NCBI GenBank assembly: GCA_019055375.1
Contig: JAHQIW010000688.1
Coordinates: 42,546-106,545 of the forward strand
Length of the DNA: 64,000 nucleotides
Direction of reading: 5' to 3'
DNA from: Parelaphostrongylus tenuis
Lineage: Eukaryota > Nematoda > Chromadorea > Rhabditida > Metastrongylidae
Below the pieces are notes generated by a model. That model ran no database searches and was not told the origin of the DNA. It saw only the letters and a program-made list of their open reading frames with translations. The position numbers and the translations under genes are program-made. Positions 1 through 10,617 of the stretch are shown here, in pieces; within the stretch, counting starts at the first letter, position 1; each line of letters begins with the position of its first letter.

Positions 1-599
1 TTTCTCAACAACTCGCTTTCTACCACAATGACATATTATTGGGCTGATTTTTATAGCCCCGCTTCAAGAAATTCTATATATGGTCTGTAAAAATAATTCA
101 AGCCTTTTCGAGGTTGATACGTTACAATCCGTGCGTGGCTTATCAATGTACATGTGAAAATTCTTTAACTAAGACTATAGATAATACAGTATTATTGTGC
201 ATGAAAGAACAATTGAAAGCACGAGCAGCGCTCCTGATACATCGGCCCTCTTATGAAAATATAGGGATGAATAAATCAGGTGTGCAAATATGACTACGTA
301 TTTTTCTGCTATACTAATAGTAAAAAATAAGATATGCAAATTTTTTTTTGAAGGTGCGTTAAAAACGCCATTTATATGCTTTCATATACAAAATATTTTA
401 CATGGTGCTTTTTATAGGACGCTGAAGATGACGACTTTTGAACCAGAAAAACGAGTTTTTTAAAATCTGCTAGCCTGTAATTTGAATTTGGTAACCTCAA
501 GTGGTAATCTGTCGGTACAATTTCGAGGAGTGAGGCCGGTGAGGTATAAGCTCTTCGTAACTTTCCACCTCAGTTTTTTTATATCGTTTTCTATCAGCC
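1..599. other. No recognisable gene
   Basis: AT-rich sequence with no coding frame, RNA gene or repeat that I could match elsewhere in the window. Confidence 0.5.
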
Positions 600-790
600 C
601 TAGAGAGCATGTGGCTCAATGACTAGAGGTGCTCTGTGCCGCACACGAGATTAATGGTTTGATTTCGCGCTCAAGGCTTACGAAGCCATCCATCCCTTCG
701 CGGCCGGTAAATTGGCACCACACACGTCTCAGACTTGTCTAGGAGGATAAGCAGCACCGACTCAGTTTATCGCTTTATCAAGCGAGTTTA
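600..790 (+). repeat. SINE-A copy, tRNA-derived
   Basis: The head resembles a tRNA: a box-A-like stretch (TGGCTCAATGACTAGAGG) is followed about 40 bases later by a box-B-like GGTTTGATTTC. A SINE body with ACTTGTCTAGGAGGATAAGC follows. The same body recurs at 5.4, 6.7, 40.0 (minus) and 55.8 kb (minus), so it is a dispersed family. Such SINEs are transcribed by RNA polymerase III. The family name is mine. Confidence 0.7.
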
Positions 791-1005
791 AGCAAGTTGT
801 ATATTGTGCACTGAAAGGTTCGTGAAAGAATGCTCAATTTAATGATACCGAAATCAAGCAGTTTCATTTACTTCTGGTTGATAAATCTGCAAAATTAAGT
901 TTTCGCAAATGGCGTTCCTCTGGCACAAAAGTCGTTATCTTCAAAGTCCTACAAAATCATCATATATTACATTATGCGGTTCTATGTATTTGAAGACGAC
1001 AAATC

Positions 1006-1018
1006 AAAAAGCGATCTC
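1006..1018 (+). repeat. 13-bp target-site duplication, left copy
   Basis: AAAAAGCGATCTC here is repeated exactly at 1785-1797. The two copies directly bracket the composite F1 insertion 1019-1784. This is the signature of one insertion event. Confidence 0.85.
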
Positions 1019-1408
1019 AATAGATACTTTGATTATTACTTGAGCCAACTTGTCATGCGGCCTGGTAAGGGGCCCTTGTACAGCCCAATACACGTGTTTC
1101 GTCCTTGCAGACTCGTCAGTCGGGCAGAACCTGTCGTCTTTTGATATTTTTATAGTCAGTTCTCTCGAGAGTTCTGCTCCCTTACAGAGAGTTATCGGAG
1201 ACGAACGTTTCACATTCTATGTCAGGCGGAATTTTCACCCAACACAGAGCGTTTGCGCACTCGATCGCCCTTTGGCTGGTATTTTCATCATATTATGCCT
1301 TCATTTCAAGTGCTTTATCAAGACCACGCTCAAATTTCAATGGATCCTTTCATTATTATTTGAGCCATCTTGTCATGTGGTCTGGTAAGAGCTCTTGTAC
1401 AGCCCTAT
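1019..1408 (-). mobile_element. F1 retrozyme-like unit, inverted half of composite insertion
   Basis: Read on the minus strand, this starts within a few bases of a hammerhead cleavage point (between 1408 and 1407). It continues through the sequence that follows the ribozyme, the conserved GAGCGTGGTCTT block and the unit body, and reaches a complete second hammerhead at 1078-1130. The next cleavage point falls between 1089 and 1088, giving a monomer of 319 nt. No protein is encoded. Length, lack of coding capacity and cleavage-delimited monomers match the retrozyme class (circular-RNA retrotransposons with type I hammerheads). The assignment to that class is inference. Confidence 0.8.
1078..1130 (-). 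ncRNA. Hammerhead ribozyme, F1, core intact
   Basis: On the minus strand the core is complete: CTGACGA, stem II GTC/GAC with a 6-nt loop, GAAA, then ACACGTGTA with cleavage after GTA. Stem I pairs GCCCGA with TTGGGC over six base pairs. Stem III can only form two pairs as a monomer because ACACGTGT is a palindrome with no room for a loop. This is one of the best candidates in the window for a self-cleaving RNA. Confidence 0.85.
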
Positions 1409-1784
1409 ACACTATTGAAATTTGAGCGTGGTCTTAATAAAGCACTCGAAATAGTGGTATAATATGATGAAAATACCAGCCAATGAACAATCGAGTGCGC
1501 AAAGGCTCTGTGTTAGGTGAAAATCTCGCTTGACATAGAGTATAAAGTCCGTCTTCGATAACTCTCTGTAAGGGAGAGGAGCTCCCGAAAGAACTGACTA
1601 TAAAAATTTTGGAAGACGACGGGTTCTGCCCAACTGACGAGTCCGTAAGGACAAAACACGTGTATTGGGCTGTACAATAGTCCTTACCAGACCACATGAC
1701 AAGTTGGCTTGAATATTAATGAAAGGATCTATCAAAATTTGAGCGTGGTCTTAAAAAGCACTCAAAATGAAGGTTTCATGTGAT
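1409..1784 (+). mobile_element. F1 retrozyme-like unit plus start of a second unit
   Basis: The plus-strand partner of the unit at 1019-1408 lies head-to-head with it. The GAGCGTGGTC block at 1424 recurs at 1741, a period of 317 bp, so a full monomer is followed by about 50 bp of a second one. The insertion then stops at the right TSD. There is no coding capacity. Confidence 0.8.
1621..1676 (+). ncRNA. Hammerhead ribozyme, F1, probably inactive
   Basis: CTGACGA is present and stem II is perfect (GTCC/GGAC with loop GTAA). The conserved GAAA reads AAAA, so G12 is lost. Stem I (GCCCAA/TTGGGC) and the GTA triplet remain. Loss of G12 is expected to abolish cleavage. Confidence 0.75.
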
Positions 1785-1797
1785 AAAAAGCGATCTC
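1785..1797 (+). repeat. 13-bp target-site duplication, right copy
   Basis: Exact match to 1006-1018. Confidence 0.85.
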
Positions 1798-1829
1798 TTC
1801 GGAGAAGAGAACTTTTATAAAAGTGTACT

Positions 1830-2400
1830 AACAGGAAATAACGAAAGCTTTGATATCTCACTAGCGCGATTTGTGGCTGGCTTTTCAAAACACCCTTTCA
1901 TAAAGCTATCCAATTCACAATAAAATTATGTTTTACATCGGCGGCTCAATTCAAATATCACCTCGCTGAACACATGAAAAGCACATAAACGTGGAGAAAA
2001 ATTTTTAGCATCAGAGTCAAATGTTTAATGCGGAGTTTCTTTCAGAGCGGAGAAACAGTTTCTAATTGGATGACAAAATCTCACTTTTGTGTAATCTGCA
2101 GCCCTGAAGCGCCTATCAATCGTCGGTCGAGCTAGAACCACTGCATTCATCGCCTTGCCTCCACTCCGTAGATTAGCCAAAAAACACACGCCTGATGTGA
2201 ATCAATCACAATTTTCTGCTGCACTGCAGAAAATAATTTTATAGAAAATAAGCGCAACGTTGAAATTGCTAAATCTTACGCTATCAGATGATTACTTTTA
2301 GTCCATAGAAAGAGCTCTGTGTTTCGAGAAAAACGCGTGTGTGACATACAACATTTCTTGAGAAATGTCAATTTTCATACTAAGCAGAATGATATCCATG
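1830..2400. repeat. R1 repeat copy
   Basis: This diverged interspersed repeat is recognisable by blocks such as AAAGCAC..AACGTGGAGA, a TTTCTTTC..GCGGAG stretch and a later CTGCAGAAAATAATTTT-like block. The same order of blocks recurs near 7.43-7.99, 11.6-12.4, 13.25-13.85 and 44.1-44.95 kb. There is no coding frame and the class is unknown. Confidence 0.5.
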
Positions 2401-2659
2401 AAAAGCAGTCTGATAGACCACGGGTTTCTCATATGCTGATGGGCCTTCCAGAGCCACCTATATAAGGGATCATTGAAGTTATTCGTGGAGGTGGGAACTG
2501 CACGAGGTACAAGAAATCATCTCAAGTGCATAGTGAACTAAAACTGACTGCGTAGAACGCATGAAATGATAAAGATTGCTACAATGTATAATGTTCATAG
2601 TTGAGATTGATCGAAAAATTCTCCAGCGACTCCGCTTCGAATATACTGCGACATATCTT

Positions 2660-2820
2660 TATTTCGAGTCTTTCATTAAGTCCACGCTCAAATTTCTATA
2701 TATCTCACAATCATTATTTGAGCCAACATACCATGTGGTCTGTTATGAGCTCTTGTACAGCCCGATACACGTGTTTCGATCCTACAGTCTCGTCAGTCGG
2801 GCGGAACCCCTATTACACAA
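2660..2820 (-). mobile_element. F1 retrozyme fragment, inverted half
   Basis: On the minus strand it contains the hammerhead at 2755-2807, then the CAGACCACATG tail and the GAGCGTGG start of the next monomer. It abuts a plus-strand copy at about 2820, repeating the head-to-head layout of the 1.0-1.8 kb locus. I found no clear TSD. Confidence 0.7.
2755..2807 (-). ncRNA. Hammerhead ribozyme, F1, core residues intact
   Basis: CTGACGA, GAAA and GTA are all present. Stem I pairs GCCCGA with TCGGGC perfectly. Stem II has decayed to about two pairs (GA/TC followed by a C-A mismatch), so activity may be weak. Confidence 0.75.
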
Positions 2821-3080
2821 ATACCACACAAAGAGCATTCGAGTGCACAGCACTGTATGTTAGGAGATATTCTCACTTGACATACAGTGCAAATTGTTCG
2901 TCGTCATTTAACGCTTTATACGGAAGGTAGAGGCCTTCGAGAGGATTGGCTAAAAACTAAAGGCTATGGGTTCTGCACGACTGACGAGACTGGAAGGTCG
3001 AAAGACGTGTATTGGGCTGTACTAGAGCCTATAACAGACCACATGACATGTTGGTTCAATAATAATTATTAGATATATAA
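2820..3080 (+). mobile_element. F1 retrozyme unit, plus-strand half
   Basis: Starts inside the unit body (CATTCGAGTGC, then the TGTATGTTAGGAGAT..TGACATACAGTGCAAA blocks shared with other F1 copies). It runs through a hammerhead and the CAGACCACATGACATGTTGG tail. Confidence 0.7.
2968..3025 (+). ncRNA. Hammerhead ribozyme, F1, decayed
   Basis: CTGACGA, stem II GAC/GTC and GAAA are present. The base after GAAA is G instead of C, which breaks stem III, and stem I carries mismatches (GCACGA against TTGGGC). Probably inactive. Confidence 0.65.
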
Positions 3081-5199
3081 CTACGACAGTTTTCTTCTTA
3101 TTATGGAATATTTTCTGCTGATTGAAATCTTTTTTCATAGCACCAGTTTTATACCGTACAATATTAGTGTTTGAAGTTTCGCCACTTTTGATTTCATTGG
3201 AGCCTAGAAAAATCAATTTAACATGCTTTTTACGCAATCAATTTCCCCCAAAATCGAAGCAGAAAAATCTTGGGACATGAATGCCTAAACGTATTGTGAA
3301 CAGCTTCTATTTAATCACTACTGTTTTGTTTTTACTGTCCACTTATTTGTGTAGACCACTCGCACCGAGTCTTTTGTAAGTGAGGAGTTGCCTGGCGCAG
3401 ATTAGAATATCCATTCCGGATAAAATGCGAAATCACTCATCATGTCGGGCAACTCATTTTTGCAAATCATTTTCAAATCTTCGGCTTAATTCAATTAATT
3501 GAGGCACTTGATTCAAGGCACTTGAGAATCTCACTCTCTGAGGTCCTATGTTTCTGTGCGAGGACGGAAGCTGCTACGTCAAAGTCTTCTCCGTTATGTT
3601 ATGCGCGCCCAGTGGGCTTTCAAAATAAGGTGGTCTCGCAGTTCCGATAAAGTGTTCGTCCCCTCCTCGCACACCTTGCAAAAGATTGGTCAAATTGTAC
3701 CTGCACCATGTTGGTGTAAAAGGACATCGGGAGTACAGACCACAAGAGAAACCCAGATATTCCCCCGAAATACAAAGAGAAACTCAATTGGATAATGAAA
3801 AGCTGGCCTAAACTTCCACAATACGAAACATTATGGCTAGTGCGAGCTCCATGGGAATCAGAGTAAAGCGATCGTAAAGGCAATTGTTTCATACATAAGG
3901 CATGAGAAATTAAGCGTCATCGAGAACTAAATATTTCTTCTGAAGCAAACGCCCTTTTATAGTAATTTTGGTACACTTCCTTGCAGTGGGTATGAGTTCA
4001 GAATATCACTGAAACACTTGAACGAGCAATCTTCTTCTTTAAAGCAACTTTTCCGGCGATGCTCCCACCTCTCCATTTTTTTCATTGAAAAGAAATGATC
4101 GGATCCTTTCTACTTCTTGAATTTCCAAAAAAATGCCAATTGTTTTTGTCAAAGATGTAACAGGACATGTTTTATAACGCTTGAAGCACAAACTAATAAA
4201 CCTTTTTTCAAATACTTCATTTCACAGACGAATTCTTCTGAAATGGGATAAATTACCATGGAATTTGCATTATGCTATACATCGTCACTTGAGACGTAGA
4301 TAAAAGAATTTACTTGAGTTCAGGGTTTATTTGACAAGATCTTAGACAATCTCTTTGAGCTTAAAGTGCAGATATTATAGAAGACGGCACTAGATACACG
4401 AGACTGTGCTATAGAGAAATTAAATTATGAAAGAAAAAGTTTATTTAGTGTTTAGAATATGTTCCATTTTGCAAGATGTGGTTTTCTCGTTTAGGCATTG
4501 TGAATTTCAAGAAACATGCGCCATGTTTCTATGAAATAAAACCTCATAAAGTTTCTTCAATAGGATTTCATCATTTAGCATTGACATTATCCCCTCGAAA
4601 ACTAAAATTGTCAAATAAATTCCCTAATTTTCATTGCGGAGCAAGCCAATACAAATGCGTGATGAGATGCGGCGCCGCACCAAGTGTATCAACATTTCAT
4701 GCAGCAAATGAAAGGATTGAACAGCTAAAATTACAAAATAAAGTCTGCTGATGTCTCGCGCGGTGTTGTTTCCAACTAGTCAACAATTCAGTTTGAATGT
4801 TTTTAAAACCACGACATGACTTATCTTTTGTCAATGAGCTTACACAAGGTTATTAGAACTTCATAATGACTAAAATTTCTTCTGTTTCTCCGTCCTCACA
4901 GCTACAATCATTCAAGTTGAATTTAACAAATTTGATACAAATGATCTTGGTTTTTACAACCGTCACATCAAAGCGGATGTGCAGGGTGAAACACTGCACG
5001 AATGGAAGTGTTCCCAGCGTTGCCTTTGCACAGTGTCTTCAGCCATAATTAAGTGACCCGATCAATGGTATGAGGCATAGAATAACGTTGTGGAACAATT
5101 CTTTTCACGTAAACTTTAGTGAAATATTTCGATAGAAACACTAATTAAATGTCGCCGATATGATGCAGTACTGTATCCGAAGCGCAACATGAGAGCTGT
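3081..5199. other. No recognisable gene
   Basis: Overlapping frames of 60-90 codons occur on both strands near 3.55-3.9, 4.48-4.75 and 4.87-5.05 kb. None shows a known domain or consistent exon signals. I see no repeat I can match elsewhere in the window. Confidence 0.45.
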
Positions 5200-5345
5200 A
5201 GCAAAACAGTTCTTCGTTAAGTAATGTAGTCAGAACAGTATGGAGCTGTCACATCAGAGATCAGCTAGAATACGAAACTATCACATAACGAATCTGTTAC
5301 AGCACGGAACTGCCCTATTATGGAACTGCTGCATCACTATTGCCT
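5200..5345. repeat. Degenerate minisatellite, GGAAC(T)..GCA type
   Basis: Short units of about 15-20 bp ending in variants of GGAACTGCTGCA or CGAAACTATCACA repeat several times. Related arrays lie at 8,655-8,755 and 33,240-33,345. Confidence 0.55.
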
Positions 5346-5369
5346 ACTAAGTTTTTTTGGCGGTCATAG

Positions 5370-5680
5370 GAGTGCATGAGGCGCAGTGGTTAGAGGTACT
5401 CTGCGTCGCAGACGGGTCAATGGTTTAATCTTTCTTATGGTTCACCAAGCCATCCATCTCTCCGGGGTCGCTAAATTGGTAGCAGACTAGCCTGATACTT
5501 GTCTGGGAGAATAAGCAGCAGTGACTATATACAGTGGGAAGCACCGCGAGATACTGTAAAGGTTAGATATGTATTCAATCACCTCAATTGAAGTTAGAAG
5601 TTGAAGACGAATGCACAGCGCATCCCTCAGGCATTGACCGACGCCGAGAGCTTTATTCCAGTCACCCTATATTTGGCGGT
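5370..5680 (+). repeat. SINE-A copy, near full length
   Basis: Box-A-like GGCGCAGTGGTTAGAGG and box-B-like GGTTTAATC are followed by the SINE-A body with ACTTGTCTGGGAGAATAAGC. The tail TTGAAGACGAATGCACAG..GACGCCGAGAGCTTTATT is shared with the copies at 6.7 and 40 kb. This is the best reference copy for the family. Confidence 0.8.
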
Positions 5681-5684
5681 CATA

Positions 5685-6180
5685 AGGACTCATAACAGAA
5701 CCGATGATGCTACAGCGGTGACGGCGCTTTCGATATGTTCGCGGAGCAAACAAAGCAGAATTATCACGTTCCCAATTGGATATTTCTTACTAACATGTTG
5801 GGAGTGAGATGAAGCTTTCCCCTTTGACTACAGGTGTAATATCGCTCAAATAGAGGCTTAAAAGCTTTTCATTACAACTTCTTGCCTGGTGAATCCTGTT
5901 TGCTAAGTTTCCCAAAAAAACAGCTCCAGACTATTCGTCCTCTGAAAGTAATTCTGCAAACTGCGATTGAGTTCATCTACTATCTAATCACGAAACTGTT
6001 GGGGTACTAATAAATAGTCATTGATATTATTGAGCACCCACTTCGATCGCTGAAGCTGCTATAACGACAGAATCAAGCCATGCGATGCTCTTGTTTATGA
6101 AACATGCAATGGTGTTCTTTTCAAAATGTCCTTCGAAAAAAGGTCTTTGAGTGCATGATATACCTAGGTTTGAGGGTTAC
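5685..6180 (+). repeat. R2 repeat copy
   Basis: This shares the order of several blocks with 8,770-9,290 and 37,220-37,780: CAGAACCGATGATGC-like, TTATCACGTTCC-like, GAGATGAAGCTTTCC-like and GTACTAATAAATAGTCATTGA-like. No coding frame survives. Class unknown. Confidence 0.5.
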
Positions 6181-6654
6181 AATCTTTGACAAAGTAAGTT
6201 TTTTTTTACCAGCAAGTAAATCGACGAAGTCGGTAAATATTCACTTCATTTACCACAGTGAATTTCTATAGAAGCTCTTCTTTTGGCTATTTGATCAGTT
6301 CCTCGTCAACAGAGAACATTCATAGGTGTAATGAATGAGCGAGGTGAATGAGAACACCAAACTTTAGCAAGCAATTTTCTGCTTTTGAAATTCCGTTGCC
6401 AAAAACATTCTGAATCAAAGTTATGCTTTACTTTTGCTATTCGATATTTTGTTTCACTAACTTTTTCTGGAAAAGCTCGTGATCGCTCGTTTTGTCAATT
6501 GCGATTATTTTGGGAAATTCGGGGTTTTTGTGTTCCTTTGCTTATTGCATGCATTTGATACGTCATCGACATTTTCTAATAATGACTGAATATCTTTGAT
6601 AATTCTTCTTCGAGCCATGCATGTGGCCTGTTATGGGCACTTATACAGAACTGA

Positions 6655-6840
6655 TCCCAGACTGGTCGCAAACTTGTCTAAGAGGATAAGCAGCACTGCC
6701 TCAATACAGCGGGGTGACCACCGTGAATCATTGTAAAGCAGATATGCATTCAATCCCTCAAACGAAGTTATATTGAAGATGAATGCATTGGCACATCTCT
6801 AAGAGATTGATCAACGCCAAAAGCTCTATTTTTTAACCAT
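6655..6840 (+). repeat. SINE-A, 5'-truncated, nested
   Basis: Only the SINE-A body and tail are present, starting near GGTCGCAAACTTGTCTAAG and ending after GCCAAAAGCTCTATT. The tRNA-like head is missing. Confidence 0.7.
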
Positions 6841-6848
6841 GTGTACAG

Positions 6849-6895
6849 ATGCAATACACACGTGGTTTCGGTTTCGACAACCTCCTCAGTTGCAC
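6849..6895 (-). ncRNA. Hammerhead ribozyme, F3, core intact
   Basis: The minus strand reads CTGAGGA (position 7 is free to vary), a strong stem II (GGTT/AACC with a 5-nt loop), GAAA, a short stem III and a GTA cleavage triplet. Stem I pairs GTGCAA with TTGCAT over six positions, one of them a wobble. It is the only F3 copy I found with every core residue kept. Confidence 0.75.
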
Positions 6896-7429
6896 AGTGC
6901 TTTTCATCGTAGCCAATCCTTTTGGGAGTGAGGTAAGGACCCAATCCTCTTGCAAATAGTGATATGATATTTCACAAATACGAGCCAAGAGCATTCGAAG
7001 TGCAACACCGCCATTCACTGATTTCTTTCACTAGGCCGGCCGTAGTGTAGAATAGCACAATTTAGTTGAAGCGACACGAAGGGACGACATCTAGCAGACG
7101 AATTTTTCCAAAAAGAGCAAGTATCTGATTACGCATTTTGTGTCCTTTATGAGTGGAAAACAAAGAATGTACATCCATCGAAGAATTCATGCCACATATT
7201 GGAACTGAGAGAAATCTTGTGCTTCATGTATTGAATAGTGTAACACTACTAAGTAAGGACTTTGAAACTTTCCGTAACATAACTTAATTCCTTACTTACT
7301 ATGAGTGAAAGGCTTCTTTTCGGTTGTAAAGGAACAAATGAATATTGACCTCAATAGCTTTTACAAGAATTTTCAATAGGAGTAGTGGTAATCATTCGAA
7401 AGCTATAATCTCTGACTGTAGACGTACTG

Positions 7430-7990
7430 GTCAGTTTTGAAATTCCCTATAATATCGCTCTGACAATATAAAACTATATTCCACATCGGCTTCTGAAATT
7501 CAACTACTGCTCTCTGAAAAAATGAAAAGCATACCAACGTGTAGAGAAAATCTCTAGTATTAGAACACCGTTTATTCTGAAGTTTCCACAACGATTATCA
7601 ATTGATAACATAATTGTACTTTCGTATGTCCTGCGGGAGGGCCAATAGATCGAGCGGCCTCTTGAAACGGTCACATGCGCCTTGTGCTTCGCACGCCCCC
7701 GACCCCCTTCAAAAGTCAAATTCCCCTTGCCTGCATATGTGTTTTGGTCCTATTTTCACTGCTGCAGTGCAGAAAAATAATTTCTACAAAAAATAAGAAC
7801 AGCGTTGGAACTCCTACTACACTGTCGAATAGCTTCTGTAAGTCTAAAAAAAGAGCTTGCCCGGCCAGAAATATGCGTGTATGAGATATATTTTAAAGTG
7901 AATTTTACAGAAATAAGAGAGGGTCTATTCGAGAACAGGACACACACGGCTCTAGCCAGAGATCCAAGCTTTCGAATAATTACGAACATT
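7430..7990. repeat. R1 repeat copy
   Basis: Blocks matching 1.83-2.40 kb occur in the same order: GAAAAGCATACCAACGTGTAG, GAAGTTTCC, the CAGTGCAGAAAAATAATTTC-like block and GCGTGTATGAGATA. Six short overlapping frames here are chance. Confidence 0.5.
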
Positions 7991-8654
7991 CTCATGACAA
8001 TTCTGGTACAACGAATGAGATCGAATATTTATTTGTATCCTAATAAAAGAAAAGTACCAGTGAAGGTCTAGTGATGGAAGTGAAGTGATAATGAGGATAT
8101 TTGTGAAGCAAACACTACACTGCGCAAAAGCCAAGTCACAAAATGAGTTTTGCCGCTAATTTACATTGTACTATTTTCTAATGACAAGCAGCATCCAATT
8201 TCAATGTCTGTCAAAGCATGGATTATTGCAGTAAACATATTATTTTACCGAAGTGGCTGCGAAAAGCTCTGTTATAATATCTTTAGTATAGACGAAAATT
8301 TGACGATCTTCATTTCTTCAAGGCTAAAAGGAACCAAGACGTGTATACACAATACTTGTTTTCTTGCGATATTGCTACTCACGGCCGTCACACTGAAAAC
8401 TAATCGCGTGTTGTGAAGCACAGTCCGGATGACTAAGTGCCGCCAACGGTGCCTCACAACGAAATAAGCCACACTGACGTGACATGGCGCCCACCATGCA
8501 CTAATTCGCATAAGATAACGTTTGCGGAACCTTTCCGTTCAATAATTCTTCGCTGAAAACGCTTCAACAAAGCGACTTTATAAATTTGCCGATTTAGTAC
8601 AGTACTAGAAGAAAAATGCTGCAATAAAGCTATTCATCGCTTGGTATTTCCAGA

Positions 8655-8755
8655 TAGACAACACGCACTACTGCAGCATGGAACTTTTGCAACACGAAAA
8701 CTCTGCAAACACGGAACTTCTGCAACAAGGAACTGTTACAAACGCGGCAATTTTT
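8655..8755. repeat. Degenerate minisatellite, GGAACTTYTGCAAC type
   Basis: Repeats of about 17 bp vary on CACGGAACTTCTGCAACA over at least five units. Confidence 0.65.
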
Positions 8756-8769
8756 TATTTAATTTCATT

Positions 8770-9290
8770 CGACGTTCATGAAAGACTCACAGGCGAGCCG
8801 ATAATACTACAAGCCGCTGGTGGTGCTTTTGATTTGTCATTCGTCCAGTGACTAAAACGCAGTTATTACGTTCCTAGTCGGACTATGCTCTCTAACTTAT
8901 TGAAATTAAGATGAAGTATTCCTTTCTTGACCAAAGTGCGCCACACACATGTAGGCGTAGAATATTTTCATAATAACTATTTACCTACAGAACCCTGACT
9001 GATAGGTAATCTAGGGCCATACGCAAAGTGCGACTTTCTCCGAATAGTAGCTTTGCGATCTCTCGATTGAATCTGTTATCATCATTAACTGCAGGAGCAC
9101 TAATAAACGGTAGTTGACATTAGCGGGCACCATTTGATTGTTTAACAGCTGAGATCACAGGCGTGTCACCAGCTCATTTTCTGCTCTATGTTTTTTGTAC
9201 AACAAGTAACTGTAGTACAACAAGCAACGGTATTTGCCTCTAAACATTGCTCCAAAAGTGCTCAAATATATGAGGATCCATCGTAGGAGT
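8770..9290 (+). repeat. R2 repeat copy
   Basis: Same block order as 5,685-6,180, including TTATTACGTTCC, AGATGAAGTATTCC and GCACTAATAAACGGTAGTTGA. Confidence 0.5.
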
Positions 9291-9299
9291 AACATTCCT

Positions 9300-10600
9300 A
9301 AACAGTTTAGCTTTTTTCTTATCAGTAGATCTACTGAAATGGCAACACTACAGTGGCCTGTCCTTGTAATCTGAGAGATGCTTACTATCCGAACAATAGA
9401 AAATCTATATTGTCCACCACATAGTTCATTTTCGAATTACTTGAGAAGTCTAAGATACGAATTGGGTCAAACTGATTGTTTACTTTGAAAAGACAGCACT
9501 CTGGACTTATTAGATGATTCCTTCTGAACATTGGTAAAGTGATGTAAATCACTGAAGAATTTGTGATTTTACACGAATGGACTGACTCTTACTATACATA
9601 TGTGTAATAACAAACTTTGTTTTGTTTCACATTATGTAAAATTAGATTAAATCGAGTGCGTTCTGTAAATATTCACGTTTACTGAAAATTTGGAACATCT
9701 AAGACGATGAACGAAGAAGCTATTGCTCTGTTTCATGCCAGCCTCATTCACATGAAGATCCACTTGAATTTCCTATCGCGATGCACTATCATATATAAAA
9801 CGTTCTGAACTCTTGCGTTTCACTTTGACTTGATGCCTTAATGCACTCATATTTTTTGCCACCATTTCTGACACGACTTTACTCCTCCTTTTTCACATTT
9901 GTGAATTCTTGGTGCCATCCCATTCCCGATTGTCTTTGACTCCTTTAGTGGAATTTAGTAGTAGTTTGCAGTGCGTATTTTAAGTATCAGTCGAGTCCTT
10001 CAGAAAGATGGAAATTTTTTAATTGCACCTACGTGAGAGGTTATTGGGTAAAACCAATAACAAATGCGCTTCTCGCTTTCTACAAAATTATTCTCAAAAA
10101 CTTATCATAGAGCACGTTGGGTTTTGTTTTGCCATTCAAAACTTTTCGTTGCAAAATTTTCTCGAAAGTGTTTCAATTTCAGAGTTGACGTTTTTGAGTA
10201 TAATATTTCTAAGATGTAAAGTTTTATGTTGCAGCATCAGAAATGAAAAGGCAGAAACCAAATTTGAGCAGCGCGTTTCAGGTATTGGCGCATTAACCAA
10301 AATTTTTGTTCGAGTGGTCTTCTCCACGTAGCTCATAATCACTCAACATTTCACATTTATTTCACCTCATTTTTCGATTGAACGAGATCCTGTCACACCA
10401 ACGCTGCCCCCATAATTAAATACTGATTGCTAGATGCCATATGACGGTGACGGGAGTTTGTGCTACAACGGAAATGAATGGATTTCCACCTTGTAATGGA
10501 GACATGGTGACATTAACACCTGTTCCCGCCCAATCACACGACGATATCAGGAACTCTGTCGGTTCGAACCACTTGCAATCTCTCATTTAACTTTGTTTTG
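9300..10600. other. No recognisable gene
   Basis: AT-rich, with a pair of overlapping opposite-strand frames at 10.02-10.34 kb that show no domain. Nothing else recognised. Confidence 0.45.
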
Positions 10601-10617
10601 TAAAGAAGAATTTGAGT

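Larger units (their letters stand above)
6613..6910 (-). mobile_element. F3 hammerhead element split by a SINE
   Basis: The outer parts (6613-6652 and about 6841-6910) are the two sides of one F3 element. Without the insert, GGCACTTATACAG would run directly into GATGCAATACAC, as it does in the other F3 copies. A 5'-truncated SINE-A (about 6655-6840) interrupts it, with a possible short TSD TACAGA on both sides. Confidence 0.65.

Noticed and set aside
3556..3892. Two overlapping 79- and 90-codon frames on opposite strands as a gene
   Set aside because: No domain, no splice context, and the frames shadow each other. Codon-like composition is not convincing on either strand.
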